This document shows positions 7,035-15,586 of a stretch of 64,000 bases of DNA, piece by piece. Position numbers and translations under genes: made by a program. This DNA is from Desulfovibrio sp. Marseille-P6017. GTDB taxonomy: Bacteria; Bacillota_A; Clostridia; Peptostreptococcales; Peptostreptococcaceae. The notes beneath the pieces were generated by a model. It ran no database searches and was not told the DNA's origin. It saw only the letters and a list, made by a program, of their open reading frames with translations. The DNA lies in the NCBI GenBank assembly GCA_900604495.1, contig UWOR01000001.1:329949-393948 (forward strand), given 5' to 3'. Position 1 is the first letter of the stretch. Each line of letters starts with the position of its first letter.

Positions 7035-8747
7035 TTACATATTAAAAGTTTTCTCTACGTGAGCTTTTATTTCTTCAGCTTTACCCATAGATAATACTTC
7101 ATCAGCAAACTTCTTCATATCTTCATAATTTACAGAAGTTATAAACTTTCTAGCTGGAAGTATAGATATTGGTGACATAGAGAATTCATCAAGACCAAAT
7201 CCAAGAAGTATTGGTATCATTCTTTGATCTCCTGCAGATTCTCCACACATTCCTACCCATTTTCCTTCTTTATGAGCATTATCTATAACTGTTTTTATAA
7301 GTCTAAGTACAGCTGGGTTAAATTGGTTGTAAAGATAACTTATCTTTTGATTCATTCTATCAACTGCACAAGTATATTGTATTAAATCGTTAGTTCCTAT
7401 TGAGAAGAAATCAACGTGTTTTGCTAATATATCAGATATAACAGCAGCAGATGGTATTTCTATCATCATACCTACTTCTACATTATCAGCAAAAGCTATT
7501 CCTTCAGCTTTTAATTCACCTTTAACTTCTTCAACTACTTCTTTAGCAGCTAAAAGTTCTTCTAAAGATGATATCATTGGGAACATTATTCTTAATGTAC
7601 CATGTACACTAGCTCTATATAAAGCTCTTAATTGAGTTTTGAATATATCTTTTCTATCTAAACATATTCTTATAGCTCTGTATCCTAAGAATGGATTCAT
7701 TTCTTCTTCCATTTCAAAGTATGGTAATTCTTTATCCCCACCTATATCTAATGTTCTTATTACTATAGGCTTATTATTCATTCCATCTAAAACTGCTTTA
7801 TAAGCTTCGTATTGCTCTTCTTCAGTTGGGAATGCATCTTCTTTATCCATATATAAGAACTCTGTTCTATAAAGACCAACACCTTCAGCATCATTCTTTA
7901 TAAGACCTTCAACATCCTTTGGACTTCCTATATTTCCAGCTAACTCTACATGTCTACCATCTAAAGTTACTGAAGATTTCCCTTTTAATAATTCTAATGA
8001 TTTTCTATATTCTTCAAACTCATTTTTTAATTGAGTATATTTAGCTATAGTTTCTTCGTCAGGATTTAATATTACTTCCCCTGTATCTCCATTAAATACT
8101 ATAAAGTCTCCATCTTTAGCTTTAGTAGTCATATCTGTAAGACCTACTACTGCAGCTATTTCTAAAGTTCTTGCCATTATTGCAGTATGAGAAGTTCTTC
8201 CACCTATATCAGTTAAGAATCCTAACACCTTAGATTTATTCATAGTAGCTGTATCTGATGGTGTTAAGTCATGAGCAACTAAAATAACTTCTTCTTCTAA
8301 AGCTGCTAAATCAACTATTTTAGCCCCTACTAAATGTCTTATTATTCTATTAGTAACGTCTTTTATATCTGCTGCTCTTTCTCTCATATATTCATTATCC
8401 ATAGATTCGAACATACCTACGAACATATCTCTTATTTCTTTTAATGCAAAATCAGCATTAACTAACTCATCTTGTATCTTAGCTTTAGCAGTATCTATTA
8501 ATTCTGGATCTTCTAAAACTAATAAATGAGATTCGAATATTTGAGCTTCATGTTCTCCAAGTTCAACTAAAGCCTTTTCCTTAACCTTAGTTAACTCTTC
8601 TTTTGATATTTCAACAGCTTTATCAAGCTTAGCAACTTCTTCATCAACATTAGTAATAGACTTTTTTTCTATTTCTAACTCACTGTGTTCTACAACTAAT
8701 ACTTTTCCTATAGCAATCCCTGGAGACGCCCCTGTTCCTCTAAACAT
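7035..8747 (-). CDS. ptsI: PTS enzyme I, phosphoenolpyruvate-protein phosphotransferase
   Basis: This 570-residue protein starts the PTS phosphorelay: it takes phosphate from PEP on a His and passes it to HPr. The phospho-His is H187 in GGRTSHTAIMART, and the PEP-utilising barrel follows (about 250-570; GVGLYRTEFLYMD, GTNDLIQYT, and GMCGESAGD with the conserved Cys). Length and order are normal for the family. The ATG at 8745-8747 has AGGAGGA 8 bases upstream; an in-frame codon 21 residues further out lacks a ribosome-binding site and is rejected. It is downstream of ptsH on the same strand with a 244-base gap holding hairpin copy 2, so the two may be expressed at different levels. Confidence 0.98.
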   Translation of the reverse strand: MFRGTGASPGIAIGKVLVVEHSELEIEKKSITNVDEEVAKLDKAVEISKEELTKVKEKALVELGEHEAQIFESHLLVLEDPELIDTAKAKIQDELVNADFALKEIRDMFVGMFESMDNEYMRERAADIKDVTNRIIRHLVGAKIVDLAALEEEVILVAHDLTPSDTATMNKSKVLGFLTDIGGRTSHTAIMARTLEIAAVVGLTDMTTKAKDGDFIVFNGDTGEVILNPDEETIAKYTQLKNEFEEYRKSLELLKGKSSVTLDGRHVELAGNIGSPKDVEGLIKNDAEGVGLYRTEFLYMDKEDAFPTEEEQYEAYKAVLDGMNNKPIVIRTLDIGGDKELPYFEMEEEMNPFLGYRAIRICLDRKDIFKTQLRALYRASVHGTLRIMFPMISSLEELLAAKEVVEEVKGELKAEGIAFADNVEVGMMIEIPSAAVISDILAKHVDFFSIGTNDLIQYTCAVDRMNQKISYLYNQFNPAVLRLIKTVIDNAHKEGKWVGMCGESAGDQRMIPILLGFGLDEFSMSPISILPARKFITSVNYEDMKKFADEVLSMGKAEEIKAHVEKTFNM

Positions 8748-8873
8748 AGTAATATTCCTCCTAAAAAATAACCTGTTGTTATATATAAATTCCTTTTCGT
8801 TATTCCTCACTATAAATACAAAAGTAATAACTTAATCTATTAAAATTATCAGAGCTATAAATTTACTAGCAAA

Positions 8874-8945
8874 GGGTGAACATATAAAATATCGTACATT
8901 CGCAGCATCTTTTCAGCTGCATGTGCGATATTTTATATGTCACCC
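8874..8945 (-). repeat. Long hairpin with conserved tip, family copy 2
   Basis: The arms GGGTG(A)ACATATAAAATA... and ...TATTTTATATGTCACCC pair over about 25 bp around the conserved tip GCAGC/GCTGC with loop ATCTTTTCA (plus strand). It lies 46 bases after the ptsH stop and upstream of ptsI, so a minus-strand transcript would carry it between the two pts genes. It might attenuate read-through or stabilise the ptsH message. Confidence 0.75.
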
Positions 8946-8990
8946 ACTTGTCAATAAGCATATAACTCTCTAATTTTAAGAGACTAATTA

Positions 8991-9251
8991 TTACTCTCCA
9001 AATCCACCTTCTATTAATTCAACTAAAGTATTAACAGCAGCTTCTTCATCTTCACCTTTAGCAGATATTGTTAATTCATCACCTTTACCTAATCCTAAGC
9101 TCATTATTCCCATTATAGATTTAGCATTTACAGTTTTTCCTTTAGCTATAACTTCTACTGTAGCTTTGAATTCAGCAGCTTTCTTAACAAACATTCCTGC
9201 TGGTCTAGCATGTAACCCACTTGCATTTTTTATACTTACTATCTTTTCCAT
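8991..9251 (-). CDS. ptsH: PTS phosphocarrier protein HPr
   Basis: The 86-residue HPr carries the phosphorelay His14 in ASGLHARPAG and the regulatory Ser45 in AKSIMGIMSLG, so it can both pass phosphate from enzyme I to sugar permeases and be phosphorylated by HPr kinase for catabolite control through CcpA. Length is normal. The ATG at 9249-9251 has GGAGGT 7 bases upstream; an upstream in-frame codon (5 more residues) overlaps that site. It is first in the ptsH-ptsI pair, the usual order, but separated from ptsI by a hairpin element. Confidence 0.98.
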   Translation of the reverse strand: MEKIVSIKNASGLHARPAGMFVKKAAEFKATVEVIAKGKTVNAKSIMGIMSLGLGKGDELTISAKGEDEEAAVNTLVELIEGGFGE

Positions 9252-9312
9252 CTTTTGAACCTCCAAAATATTTATAATTAAAGTATTTATTTACTTTATT
9301 AGCTTTATATAA

Positions 9313-10530
9313 TTATCCTTGGCTTTTAAAGTCACCTATAATTTGATAGGTTACAACCTTAGGTAATTTACTTTTTGATACAGGTATAATCGCTTTATTT
9401 TCGTTAATTTCTTCACTATTACTATTAGATTTATAGTTTTTATGAACTGTACCTAATAATTTGGAAAAATCATACAGGTTTACACGATTAATACCGTTTT
9501 CTTGAAGCTTTTGCTCATACACTGAATAAAATAATTGCTTATATGAAAATTCTTTGGGAAGATTTAATACTTCACCTATTTTTGGTATAACATTTTCAAA
9601 TAATGTTCTACGAGATGCTTCTCTTTTTATTCCAAGTGTTTTACACAAATCTTCTATAGTTTCTTTTTTTAAGTTTTTAAATTTTTCGAAACAATAGTCT
9701 TCATCATATCTATAATCTAGATTGAAGTAATATTTAACTCCTTCATATCTATCATAAGCCTTCATAGTATCAAGATAACCTAAAAGTATATTTTTTTCAA
9801 CTATTTCTTTATCTTTATTTAAAGATCCGCCTAAAGGTTCTGATGGAACTATTATTTTTATGTTTATATCTTTATCATTAAACTTATTTAAGTTCATTTT
9901 GCCAAGAAAATCATCCACTAATCTAATAACAACTATATCATCATAGCCTCGATCAACTAAAAGCTTTACTGGTATATTATCTGAGAACATCCCATCTAAA
10001 TAAAGCTTGTCATCCATCTTTTCCAAATTAAATATTGGAAGACTTGAACTTGCAATTAAGTAGTCTACCAGTCTACCTTCTGGTATATCTTCAAGAAAAA
10101 GCTGATGAGGTTTAAACTTTTTATCCCAATGTACGGTAACGATACCAAGATCTTTATTAGAATTTCTAATAGCTTCCTCATTAATATTCTTTTCAAGCAT
10201 TTCTCTTAAAGGTGTTATGTCTATACCTTGATTTTTTCTTGCTTTATTTATTAATTCTATTACAACATTAAAGTTTTTTGCAGTAAAATCCAAGTCTTTA
10301 TATTTTTCATATGTTTCTTCATCTATATTCATAAAACTAGTATAATCATAATTTCTCCAGATATCTTCCATTATTTCAATATCATTTTGAATTATAAATG
10401 CACCATTTAAAGCTCCTATAGATGTTCCTGATACGCCTTGGAATTCAACTCCAAGTTCTTTTAGGGCTTTATAAGCGCCTATTTGGTATGCACCTTTAGT
10501 GCCTCCACCTTCTAAAACTAAACCCTTCAT
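9313..10530 (-). CDS. Patatin-like phospholipase (RssA/YchK type)
   Basis: This 405-residue protein has the patatin fold: oxyanion loop GGGTKGAY (8-15), nucleophile elbow GTSIG with Ser37, and catalytic Asp in LYLDGMFSDN. The N-terminal 270 residues are the hydrolase domain. The C-terminal 130 residues (helical, then a Ser/Asn-rich linker and a short basic tail) are less conserved and of unknown role. It should be a cytosolic or membrane-associated acyl hydrolase acting on phospholipids or lysolipids. It lies 61 bases downstream of... the ptsH start side on the same strand, with its own AGGTGG ribosome-binding site. C. difficile has, from memory, a patatin gene between ptsH and camA. Confidence 0.9.
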   Translation of the reverse strand: MKGLVLEGGGTKGAYQIGAYKALKELGVEFQGVSGTSIGALNGAFIIQNDIEIMEDIWRNYDYTSFMNIDEETYEKYKDLDFTAKNFNVVIELINKARKNQGIDITPLREMLEKNINEEAIRNSNKDLGIVTVHWDKKFKPHQLFLEDIPEGRLVDYLIASSSLPIFNLEKMDDKLYLDGMFSDNIPVKLLVDRGYDDIVVIRLVDDFLGKMNLNKFNDKDINIKIIVPSEPLGGSLNKDKEIVEKNILLGYLDTMKAYDRYEGVKYYFNLDYRYDEDYCFEKFKNLKKETIEDLCKTLGIKREASRRTLFENVIPKIGEVLNLPKEFSYKQLFYSVYEQKLQENGINRVNLYDFSKLLGTVHKNYKSNSNSEEINENKAIIPVSKSKLPKVVTYQIIGDFKSQG

Positions 10531-10663
10531 ATTACCACCTATATCTATTTTTAGAAAGATATATACTTTTCTAAAAATTTAATTATATTTTACCATAAAC
10601 TTTATTCAAAAGTACATATCTTTCATAATTTTTATATATTATTTGAAATTTTACATAATAAAT

Positions 10664-11008
10664 TTATTTAATTAAACTTTCATCAGGAATAACCTTTACA
10701 GACTTAAAAAACAATTTTTTCTCCATAGGTTTAAGATTTAAAGTTCTTGTAAACTGATTATCTTCATCAATTATATAAATTTTTCTATAACCTGATTTTA
10801 AAAATGTCATACAAGTAGTTCTTATATCGCTATTATCTTCACATTTAAATACACCTGGTTTAACTACCAAGTTATATTGTGAAAAATTCATTCCTCTACT
10901 CATACTTTTATATTTATTTAAAAATTCTCTAGCATCTTTCTTTGTTATATACCCACTAACATCCACATATACTCTTTTTTCGCCTTCTGACACCCTAGAT
11001 ATAATCAT
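10664..11008 (-). CDS. Small conserved protein of unknown function, possibly STAS-like
   Basis: I do not recognise a characterised family in this 114-residue protein. It is soluble and alternates strands and helices (VYVDVSGYITKKDAREFLNKY, YNLVVKPGVF, MTFLKSGYRKIYIID), which recalls the STAS/anti-sigma-antagonist-like fold of SpoIIAA-related proteins. A conserved phosphorylatable Ser in the expected loop is not obvious. The start ATG has a weak purine-rich ribosome-binding site (AAGGGGGC). It lies between the patatin gene and camA on the same strand, with a 69-base gap to camA. Confidence 0.7.
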   Translation of the reverse strand: MIISRVSEGEKRVYVDVSGYITKKDAREFLNKYKSMSRGMNFSQYNLVVKPGVFKCEDNSDIRTTCMTFLKSGYRKIYIIDEDNQFTRTLNLKPMEKKLFFKSVKVIPDESLIK

Positions 11009-11077
11009 TTTTTTGCCCCCTTAAATTAAGATATTCTTTAGATTATATGAAACGAGCTATGTATTAGTGAATATACT

Positions 11078-12844
11078 CTATAATTTCAAAGAACTTTTTA
11101 TTAAATCATTTATTTCATATTCTAGTTTACAAATTTCTTCATGATAAAATTCATATTCTTCATATAAATTTTTATTATACAAAATTTTCAATATTTGTTT
11201 GCATTTACTTTCTATTTCTTCATAATTATCATCCTTAAATATTTTAATTTCCATAACTTTATTAGGATAATAATCGTAAATTTCTTTTCCCATATTTTTA
11301 GCATTTATTTTAAAATATCTATCATATATATTAGAATTTAGTATAGCAACTAAATACTCATTAGAAAATTCATTTATATACTCATCTTTTATATAAAAAG
11401 AATATACATCTGCACTACAATATGAATTACTATAATCTATAGCAAATCTATTGCATTTAGATTTATATGGATACATTATTTTTATTCTTTCAAATAATGA
11501 TTTTTCCCTTCCCCATTGTAACTCATACCACTTTCTTACATTCCTTTTACATTCACGTCTATTTTCTAATTTTGACTTATATGGCATTATAAATTTATCT
11601 ATTACTTCTTTATAATTATCCTGATTATCTATATCATTAGAGTATATTAAATTATAATTACTTTTTTCTATTACATATTTTTTAATATTTTTATTTTTTA
11701 CCCATACTTTTAAAATATTATCTGGAACATCTTTTTTATTGTTACCATCTATAATAAATGCTTTATCACAACCTGTAATAACACCTTGAAAACTATTTAC
11801 AATATCTCCTAAAGAATATTCACATATTGATTCTATATTATTGTAAAACTCTCTGTCTTTACTATTCGTTATAATCCAATTTTTATCTAGTAATTTTTGA
11901 TTTAAGCTAAATTTATCAAATTCAAAACTATTTAATAAACTATTTAAATCTTCTAATTCATTAATTTTTATATCTTCATTTTTTGCCTTATAAACATCTA
12001 TGTAATTATTTGAGTTTAAAATTTTACTCATTGTAATTATACAACTTGCAATACCTACATTTTTAAAAACTTTAGCTCCTAAAAAGTCCACTATCTCTTT
12101 AATAGAGGCATTGTTTTTAATAAAAAGTCTTAAAGAATTACCTGATGGACTTTCTAAAAAATATCTTGGTGTAATCATAGACATAACACCATTATCATTA
12201 AGTAAATCTATAGCTCTTTTATAAAAGCAAAAATATAAATCAGACTTATCTTTATAAACTTGATTAAATTCTTTTATAAGGTATTTTTTATATTCTTTAT
12301 CTAATGACTTATGACCTACATATGGTGGATTGCCAACTATATAGTCAAACTTAAATTCCCATTCTTTTTTTAACCCATCATCATTATAAATATTGTAATT
12401 ATAATCTTCATTAACTATATTATTAATATTTGTATCTTTATCACAAAGACTTTGTTTTAAAATTTTTATAGCATTACTATCTATATCAATTCCAAAAATA
12501 CAATTTTCTACTATATGTTTATGGATATTCTCTAAACACCAATAATCACTTTTATACTTTTCTTTTAAGTCAAAAATATTTTCTTCAAGTAAATCATATA
12601 AAATATCATATGCTTGTAATAAAAAATTCCCACATCCGCAAGACATATCTAACACTCTCGGACATGGGTTATTAACTATATCATGATTTTTTAGTGTTTT
12701 TTCCATAATATAATTTACTATAACTTTTGGAGTATAGTAAATCCCCTTAGATTTTCTAAACTCTATTTCCAAGCTTTGTTCATAATTTTTTGAACTATAA
12801 AAATTATCTATCTCTATTTCCATTTCCCCTAAATTGTGCTTCAT
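11078..12844 (-). CDS. camA: CamA-type solitary adenine-N6 DNA methyltransferase
   Basis: The 588-residue protein has SAM motif I (LDMSCGCGNF, 65-74), catalytic motif IV NPPY (172-175), and a long C-terminal target-recognition domain (about 330-588). By eye it matches remembered C. difficile CamA closely across the whole length, for example GIYYTPK near the start and RRECK...KWYELQWGREK in the recognition domain. CamA methylates the last A of CAAAAA and influences sporulation and colonisation. No restriction endonuclease is adjacent, in keeping with an orphan epigenetic enzyme. The start is ATG at 12842-12844 with GGAGG 5 bases upstream; a TTG four codons earlier overlaps that site. Recognition of the same sequence here is inference from similarity. 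Confidence 0.9.
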   Translation of the reverse strand: MKHNLGEMEIEIDNFYSSKNYEQSLEIEFRKSKGIYYTPKVIVNYIMEKTLKNHDIVNNPCPRVLDMSCGCGNFLLQAYDILYDLLEENIFDLKEKYKSDYWCLENIHKHIVENCIFGIDIDSNAIKILKQSLCDKDTNINNIVNEDYNYNIYNDDGLKKEWEFKFDYIVGNPPYVGHKSLDKEYKKYLIKEFNQVYKDKSDLYFCFYKRAIDLLNDNGVMSMITPRYFLESPSGNSLRLFIKNNASIKEIVDFLGAKVFKNVGIASCIITMSKILNSNNYIDVYKAKNEDIKINELEDLNSLLNSFEFDKFSLNQKLLDKNWIITNSKDREFYNNIESICEYSLGDIVNSFQGVITGCDKAFIIDGNNKKDVPDNILKVWVKNKNIKKYVIEKSNYNLIYSNDIDNQDNYKEVIDKFIMPYKSKLENRRECKRNVRKWYELQWGREKSLFERIKIMYPYKSKCNRFAIDYSNSYCSADVYSFYIKDEYINEFSNEYLVAILNSNIYDRYFKINAKNMGKEIYDYYPNKVMEIKIFKDDNYEEIESKCKQILKILYNKNLYEEYEFYHEEICKLEYEINDLIKSSLKL

Positions 12845-12897
12845 ATTTTCCTCCAAAATATGATATTAACTTCTCCTTTATTTATTATAGCACAATA

Positions 12898-13809
12898 TTA
12901 ACCTAGTCTATTCCACTTAGTACTCATCCACTTAATTGTTTCATCTATATTATAGTCTTTACCTAAATTTTTCAAATAATCCAAGGACTCTACATCATCC
13001 ATACCAATATCTTTATTCATTCTAGGATTTAATCTATGATAATTTTCATCTAAAAGCATACTTGAAAATAATTGACTAGTTTGACTATTACCTTCTAAGG
13101 TAACAGATATAATAGGAAAATAAGGCTCTTTACTTATAACCCAATCAATAGCACCCCAACCTGTAGTATCATGTTTTATACTATTATAAAGATATCCAGT
13201 TCCTATAGATAAAAGTCTAATATTCTCAGGTTTTTTCCCTAACTTTTGGTCTAGGGCATAAACTATAGTCGCTAAACTAGGATCACTTGCAACAATACCT
13301 CCATCTATATGACAATCATAAGTAGGAAAAAATACAGGTGCAGCACTACTACACATAGCTACATCTATAACCCTAGCATTCTCAGTTGGAGAATCTGGTA
13401 AATTATTATAAAATATAGGCTTCCACTCACTAGTCTCATTCCCAATATATAAAGAAGGTATAACAACTAACTTCTTAAGATCTTTCAACTTTAACTTTTC
13501 AGGAAAAACTTTACGTAAAACATCTCTAAGATGTTTATTATCATACTTAGGTCTTAACATTTCAGAATAAGACTTATCAAATATATACTTAACATTCTCA
13601 TCAGAATACATATTTCTAACTTCTCTAGGGCTTAATCCATAAGCCAACCCTAAAGCAATCAAACTTCCTGTAGATGTACCACCAATCATATCCGTCCTCT
13701 TTAAAGTATCAGGAAACTCCCTTTGAATTCTCTCAAACAAACTAATACTCAAAAGCCCTCTAAGACCACCACCATCAAAATTAACAATATTAAAAGTAGA
13801 ATCACCCAT
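12898..13809 (-). CDS. Patatin-like phospholipase (CapV/plant-patatin type)
   Basis: This 303-residue patatin-family hydrolase has oxyanion loop GGGLRG (13-18), nucleophile Ser46 in GTSTG, and catalytic Asp in HIDGG. It has the plant-patatin layout (GIDS loops, WKPIFYNN, DVAMCSSAAPVFFP) rather than the RssA layout of the other patatin in this window, so the two are not recent duplicates. Similar proteins serve as CBASS effectors, but no nucleotide cyclase is nearby, so a housekeeping or envelope-lipid role is more likely. The ATG at 13807-13809 is preferred to a GTG three codons earlier because GGAG is 8 bases before it. The 5' third is unusually G/T-rich on the coding strand. Confidence 0.9.
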   Translation of the reverse strand: MGDSTFNIVNFDGGGLRGLLSISLFERIQREFPDTLKRTDMIGGTSTGSLIALGLAYGLSPREVRNMYSDENVKYIFDKSYSEMLRPKYDNKHLRDVLRKVFPEKLKLKDLKKLVVIPSLYIGNETSEWKPIFYNNLPDSPTENARVIDVAMCSSAAPVFFPTYDCHIDGGIVASDPSLATIVYALDQKLGKKPENIRLLSIGTGYLYNSIKHDTTGWGAIDWVISKEPYFPIISVTLEGNSQTSQLFSSMLLDENYHRLNPRMNKDIGMDDVESLDYLKNLGKDYNIDETIKWMSTKWNRLG

Positions 13810-13912
13810 ACATCTCACTCCTAAAAAATATATGCTACTACTCTAATATATCTTTTTTAACACCAATTGTTCCCCCACCCCCAAAATAATTAATAACGTA
13901 GCAAAACAAAAA

Positions 13913-13992
13913 GGCAGAAGTTAAATATAAAATCCAAGCCATTAGCAGCATCCCTTAAGCTGCATGACTTGGATTTTATATTAACTTTTGCC
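13913..13992 (-). repeat. Long hairpin with conserved tip, family copy 3
   Basis: The arms GTTAA(A)TATAAAATCCAAG and CTTGGATTTTATATTAAC pair over about 20 bp, extended by GGC/GCC at the base. The tip is GCAGC, loop ATCCCTTAA, GCTGC. It begins 17 bases after the stop of the amidase gene. The stem shares the AAAATCCNAG pattern with copy 1 but with a compensated base-pair change. Confidence 0.75.
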
Positions 13993-14008
13993 CGTTTTCG
14001 ACCATTAA

Positions 14009-14866
14009 TTACTTATTAGCATCTATATATGAAAGTATTCCTTGTGCTATACCTTCAGTAAACTCATCTAAATATTTATCACCAGTTAAGTTCTTAACTT
14101 CCTCTGTATTAGTAATAAATCCACATTTTATCATAATAGCTGAAACAGTAGATTTATCTAATATATCAAATCTACCTACTCCAACACCTCTGTCTCTTAT
14201 CTCAACATAAGACTTTATAGAATCTTGTATTAAGCTAGCTAATTCATTAGTCTTATTTATATCATCTTTTTTATAATATACTTCTACACCACTTGCAGTA
14301 TTTCCACCATATTCAGCATTCATATGTAATGAAATCATAACATCGGCTTTAGCTTTGCTAGCTTCTTCAATTCTCTCAGTTGTAGTTAAATTTTTACTAC
14401 TATCACTCCTAGACATTACTACATCAACATCAGTATGTTTAGATAACTTTGAAGCAAGTTTCTTTCCTATAGCTAAAGTTATATCCTTTTCATATACTTC
14501 AGTTTCCTTGTTTTGCATACCATTATCCTCACCACCATGACCTGGATCTATAAAGATAGTATATTTTTTTGTAGATAAACCTTGCTCTTCGCCCATGTCA
14601 AATTGCTTTTCAAGTTCAATAGTTTCAGCTTCACTAGTTTGTGTAGTTTTACTAGCTATATTTTTTACTAAAGTTGTTACACCTTGTCCAGCTTTAAATA
14701 ATCCAAAGCTTAAAATTAAAATCCCTACAACTAATATAGATAAATTCTTTAAGTTAACTTTTCTTTTTTTTACATTCTTTTTTCTTTTTACATTTTTTAC
14801 ACTTTTCTTGTTTTTTTTATGTAAATACGTAACATTATTTTTACTTCTACCACGTTTATATGACAT
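14009..14866 (-). CDS. Membrane-anchored N-acetylmuramoyl-L-alanine amidase
   Basis: The 285-residue protein has a very basic cytoplasmic N-terminus (residues 1-40, Lys/Arg-rich), one transmembrane helix (about 42-58), a short linker and an Amidase_3 domain (about 102-283). Zinc and catalytic residues appear in IDPGHGGEDNG (His110), SLHMNAE and IKCGFITNTEEV. It should cleave the lactyl-peptide bond of peptidoglycan at the outer membrane face. The strongly basic N-terminus is longer than needed for topology and may bind anionic polymers or lipids. It is a single gene on the minus strand with hairpin copy 3 just after its stop, acting as the likely terminator. Confidence 0.93.
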   Translation of the reverse strand: MSYKRGRSKNNVTYLHKKNKKSVKNVKRKKNVKKRKVNLKNLSILVVGILILSFGLFKAGQGVTTLVKNIASKTTQTSEAETIELEKQFDMGEEQGLSTKKYTIFIDPGHGGEDNGMQNKETEVYEKDITLAIGKKLASKLSKHTDVDVVMSRSDSSKNLTTTERIEEASKAKADVMISLHMNAEYGGNTASGVEVYYKKDDINKTNELASLIQDSIKSYVEIRDRGVGVGRFDILDKSTVSAIMIKCGFITNTEEVKNLTGDKYLDEFTEGIAQGILSYIDANK

Positions 14867-14982
14867 AGTTTCCCATCCTTTTACTTCTTAGTATATAAAT
14901 ACCATACTACTTAAATTTTATTTTATCATTCCAATATATAACCTTCAATATTTTTGTAAATAATAATATTAAAAATGTTTTC

Positions 14983-15015
14983 AAAATGTAATTAAAATGT
15001 AATCAAACTGTAATA
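14983..15015 (+). promoter_or_regulatory. Three tandem 11-bp repeats, OmpR/PhoB-family-like binding box
   Basis: AAAATGTAATT, AAAATGTAATC and AAACTGTAATA follow one another with an exact 11-base period, just upstream of a possible promoter (TTGTTA at 15031-15036, TATAAA at 15052-15057) for the lipoprotein-MBOAT-DHHW operon. Tandem half-sites about one helical turn apart are typical of OmpR-family regulators such as PhoP/PhoB. Identity of the regulator is unknown. Confidence 0.55.
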
Positions 15016-15095
15016 ATTTTATTACCTTTTTTGTTAAAAAGTATAGTAAACTATAAAATATAACGACAAAAAAATACAAATTTTGGAGGTACTAC

Positions 15096-15572
15096 ATGAA
15101 AAAACTAATTTTAATATTATCTCTAGTTTTAACACTAGGATTAGTTGGATGCTCAAAAGGTAGCGAATATAAAAACGTTTCTGCATCTACAGTTGAAAAA
15201 GCAATTACATCATCTGGTTTACTAGTTGAGCAGTCTATGAATTACAACATAACTGATTTTGACTATTTCAATGATATAAAAGATTCTATTGAAGAAGGAT
15301 TTATGATAAGAGCTGCTATTAATATTGCACTTGAAGATATTTTATTTATAAAAACTTCAAGTGAAGATGATGCTAATAAAGCTTTTGAAGCATTAGAAAG
15401 TTACAAAGAAGGCATGATCATGAGACCTTTTGGTGATGGATACGGAAAAGAAGAAAATGCAACAAGAGCTGCAAACACAGTAATCGAGAAAAAAGGAAAT
15501 TATGTATATCTTATATCTGCTGACAATGTAGAAAAGATAAACCAACTTATAATAGATACAATCACAAAATAA
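15096..15572 (+). CDS. DUF4358-type lipoprotein
   Basis: This 158-residue protein has a lipoprotein signal peptide with lipobox LVGC (Cys19) and a compact domain matching the DUF4358 pattern: a negatively charged N-terminal stretch, an EDILFIKTSSEDDANKAFEALESYK segment in which the phrase KTSSEDDA is typical, and a C-terminal strand pair. The family has no known activity but is commonly encoded next to MBOAT acyltransferases in Clostridia, as here, so it may help present acyl groups or polymer at the cell surface. GGAGG lies 7 bases before the ATG. The downstream MBOAT gene starts 14 bases after the stop. Confidence 0.82.
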   Translation: MKKLILILSLVLTLGLVGCSKGSEYKNVSASTVEKAITSSGLLVEQSMNYNITDFDYFNDIKDSIEEGFMIRAAINIALEDILFIKTSSEDDANKAFEALESYKEGMIMRPFGDGYGKEENATRAANTVIEKKGNYVYLISADNVEKINQLIIDTITK

Positions 15573-15586
15573 GGAGATGATATAAA

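Noticed and set aside
11078..12844. A restriction-modification or BREX system
   Set aside because: No endonuclease, specificity subunit or BREX gene flanks the methyltransferase, and it matches the solitary CamA type.
12898..13809. CBASS defence system based on the CapV-like patatin
   Set aside because: No CD-NTase, Cap2/Cap3 or other CBASS gene is nearby; only lipase motifs are visible.
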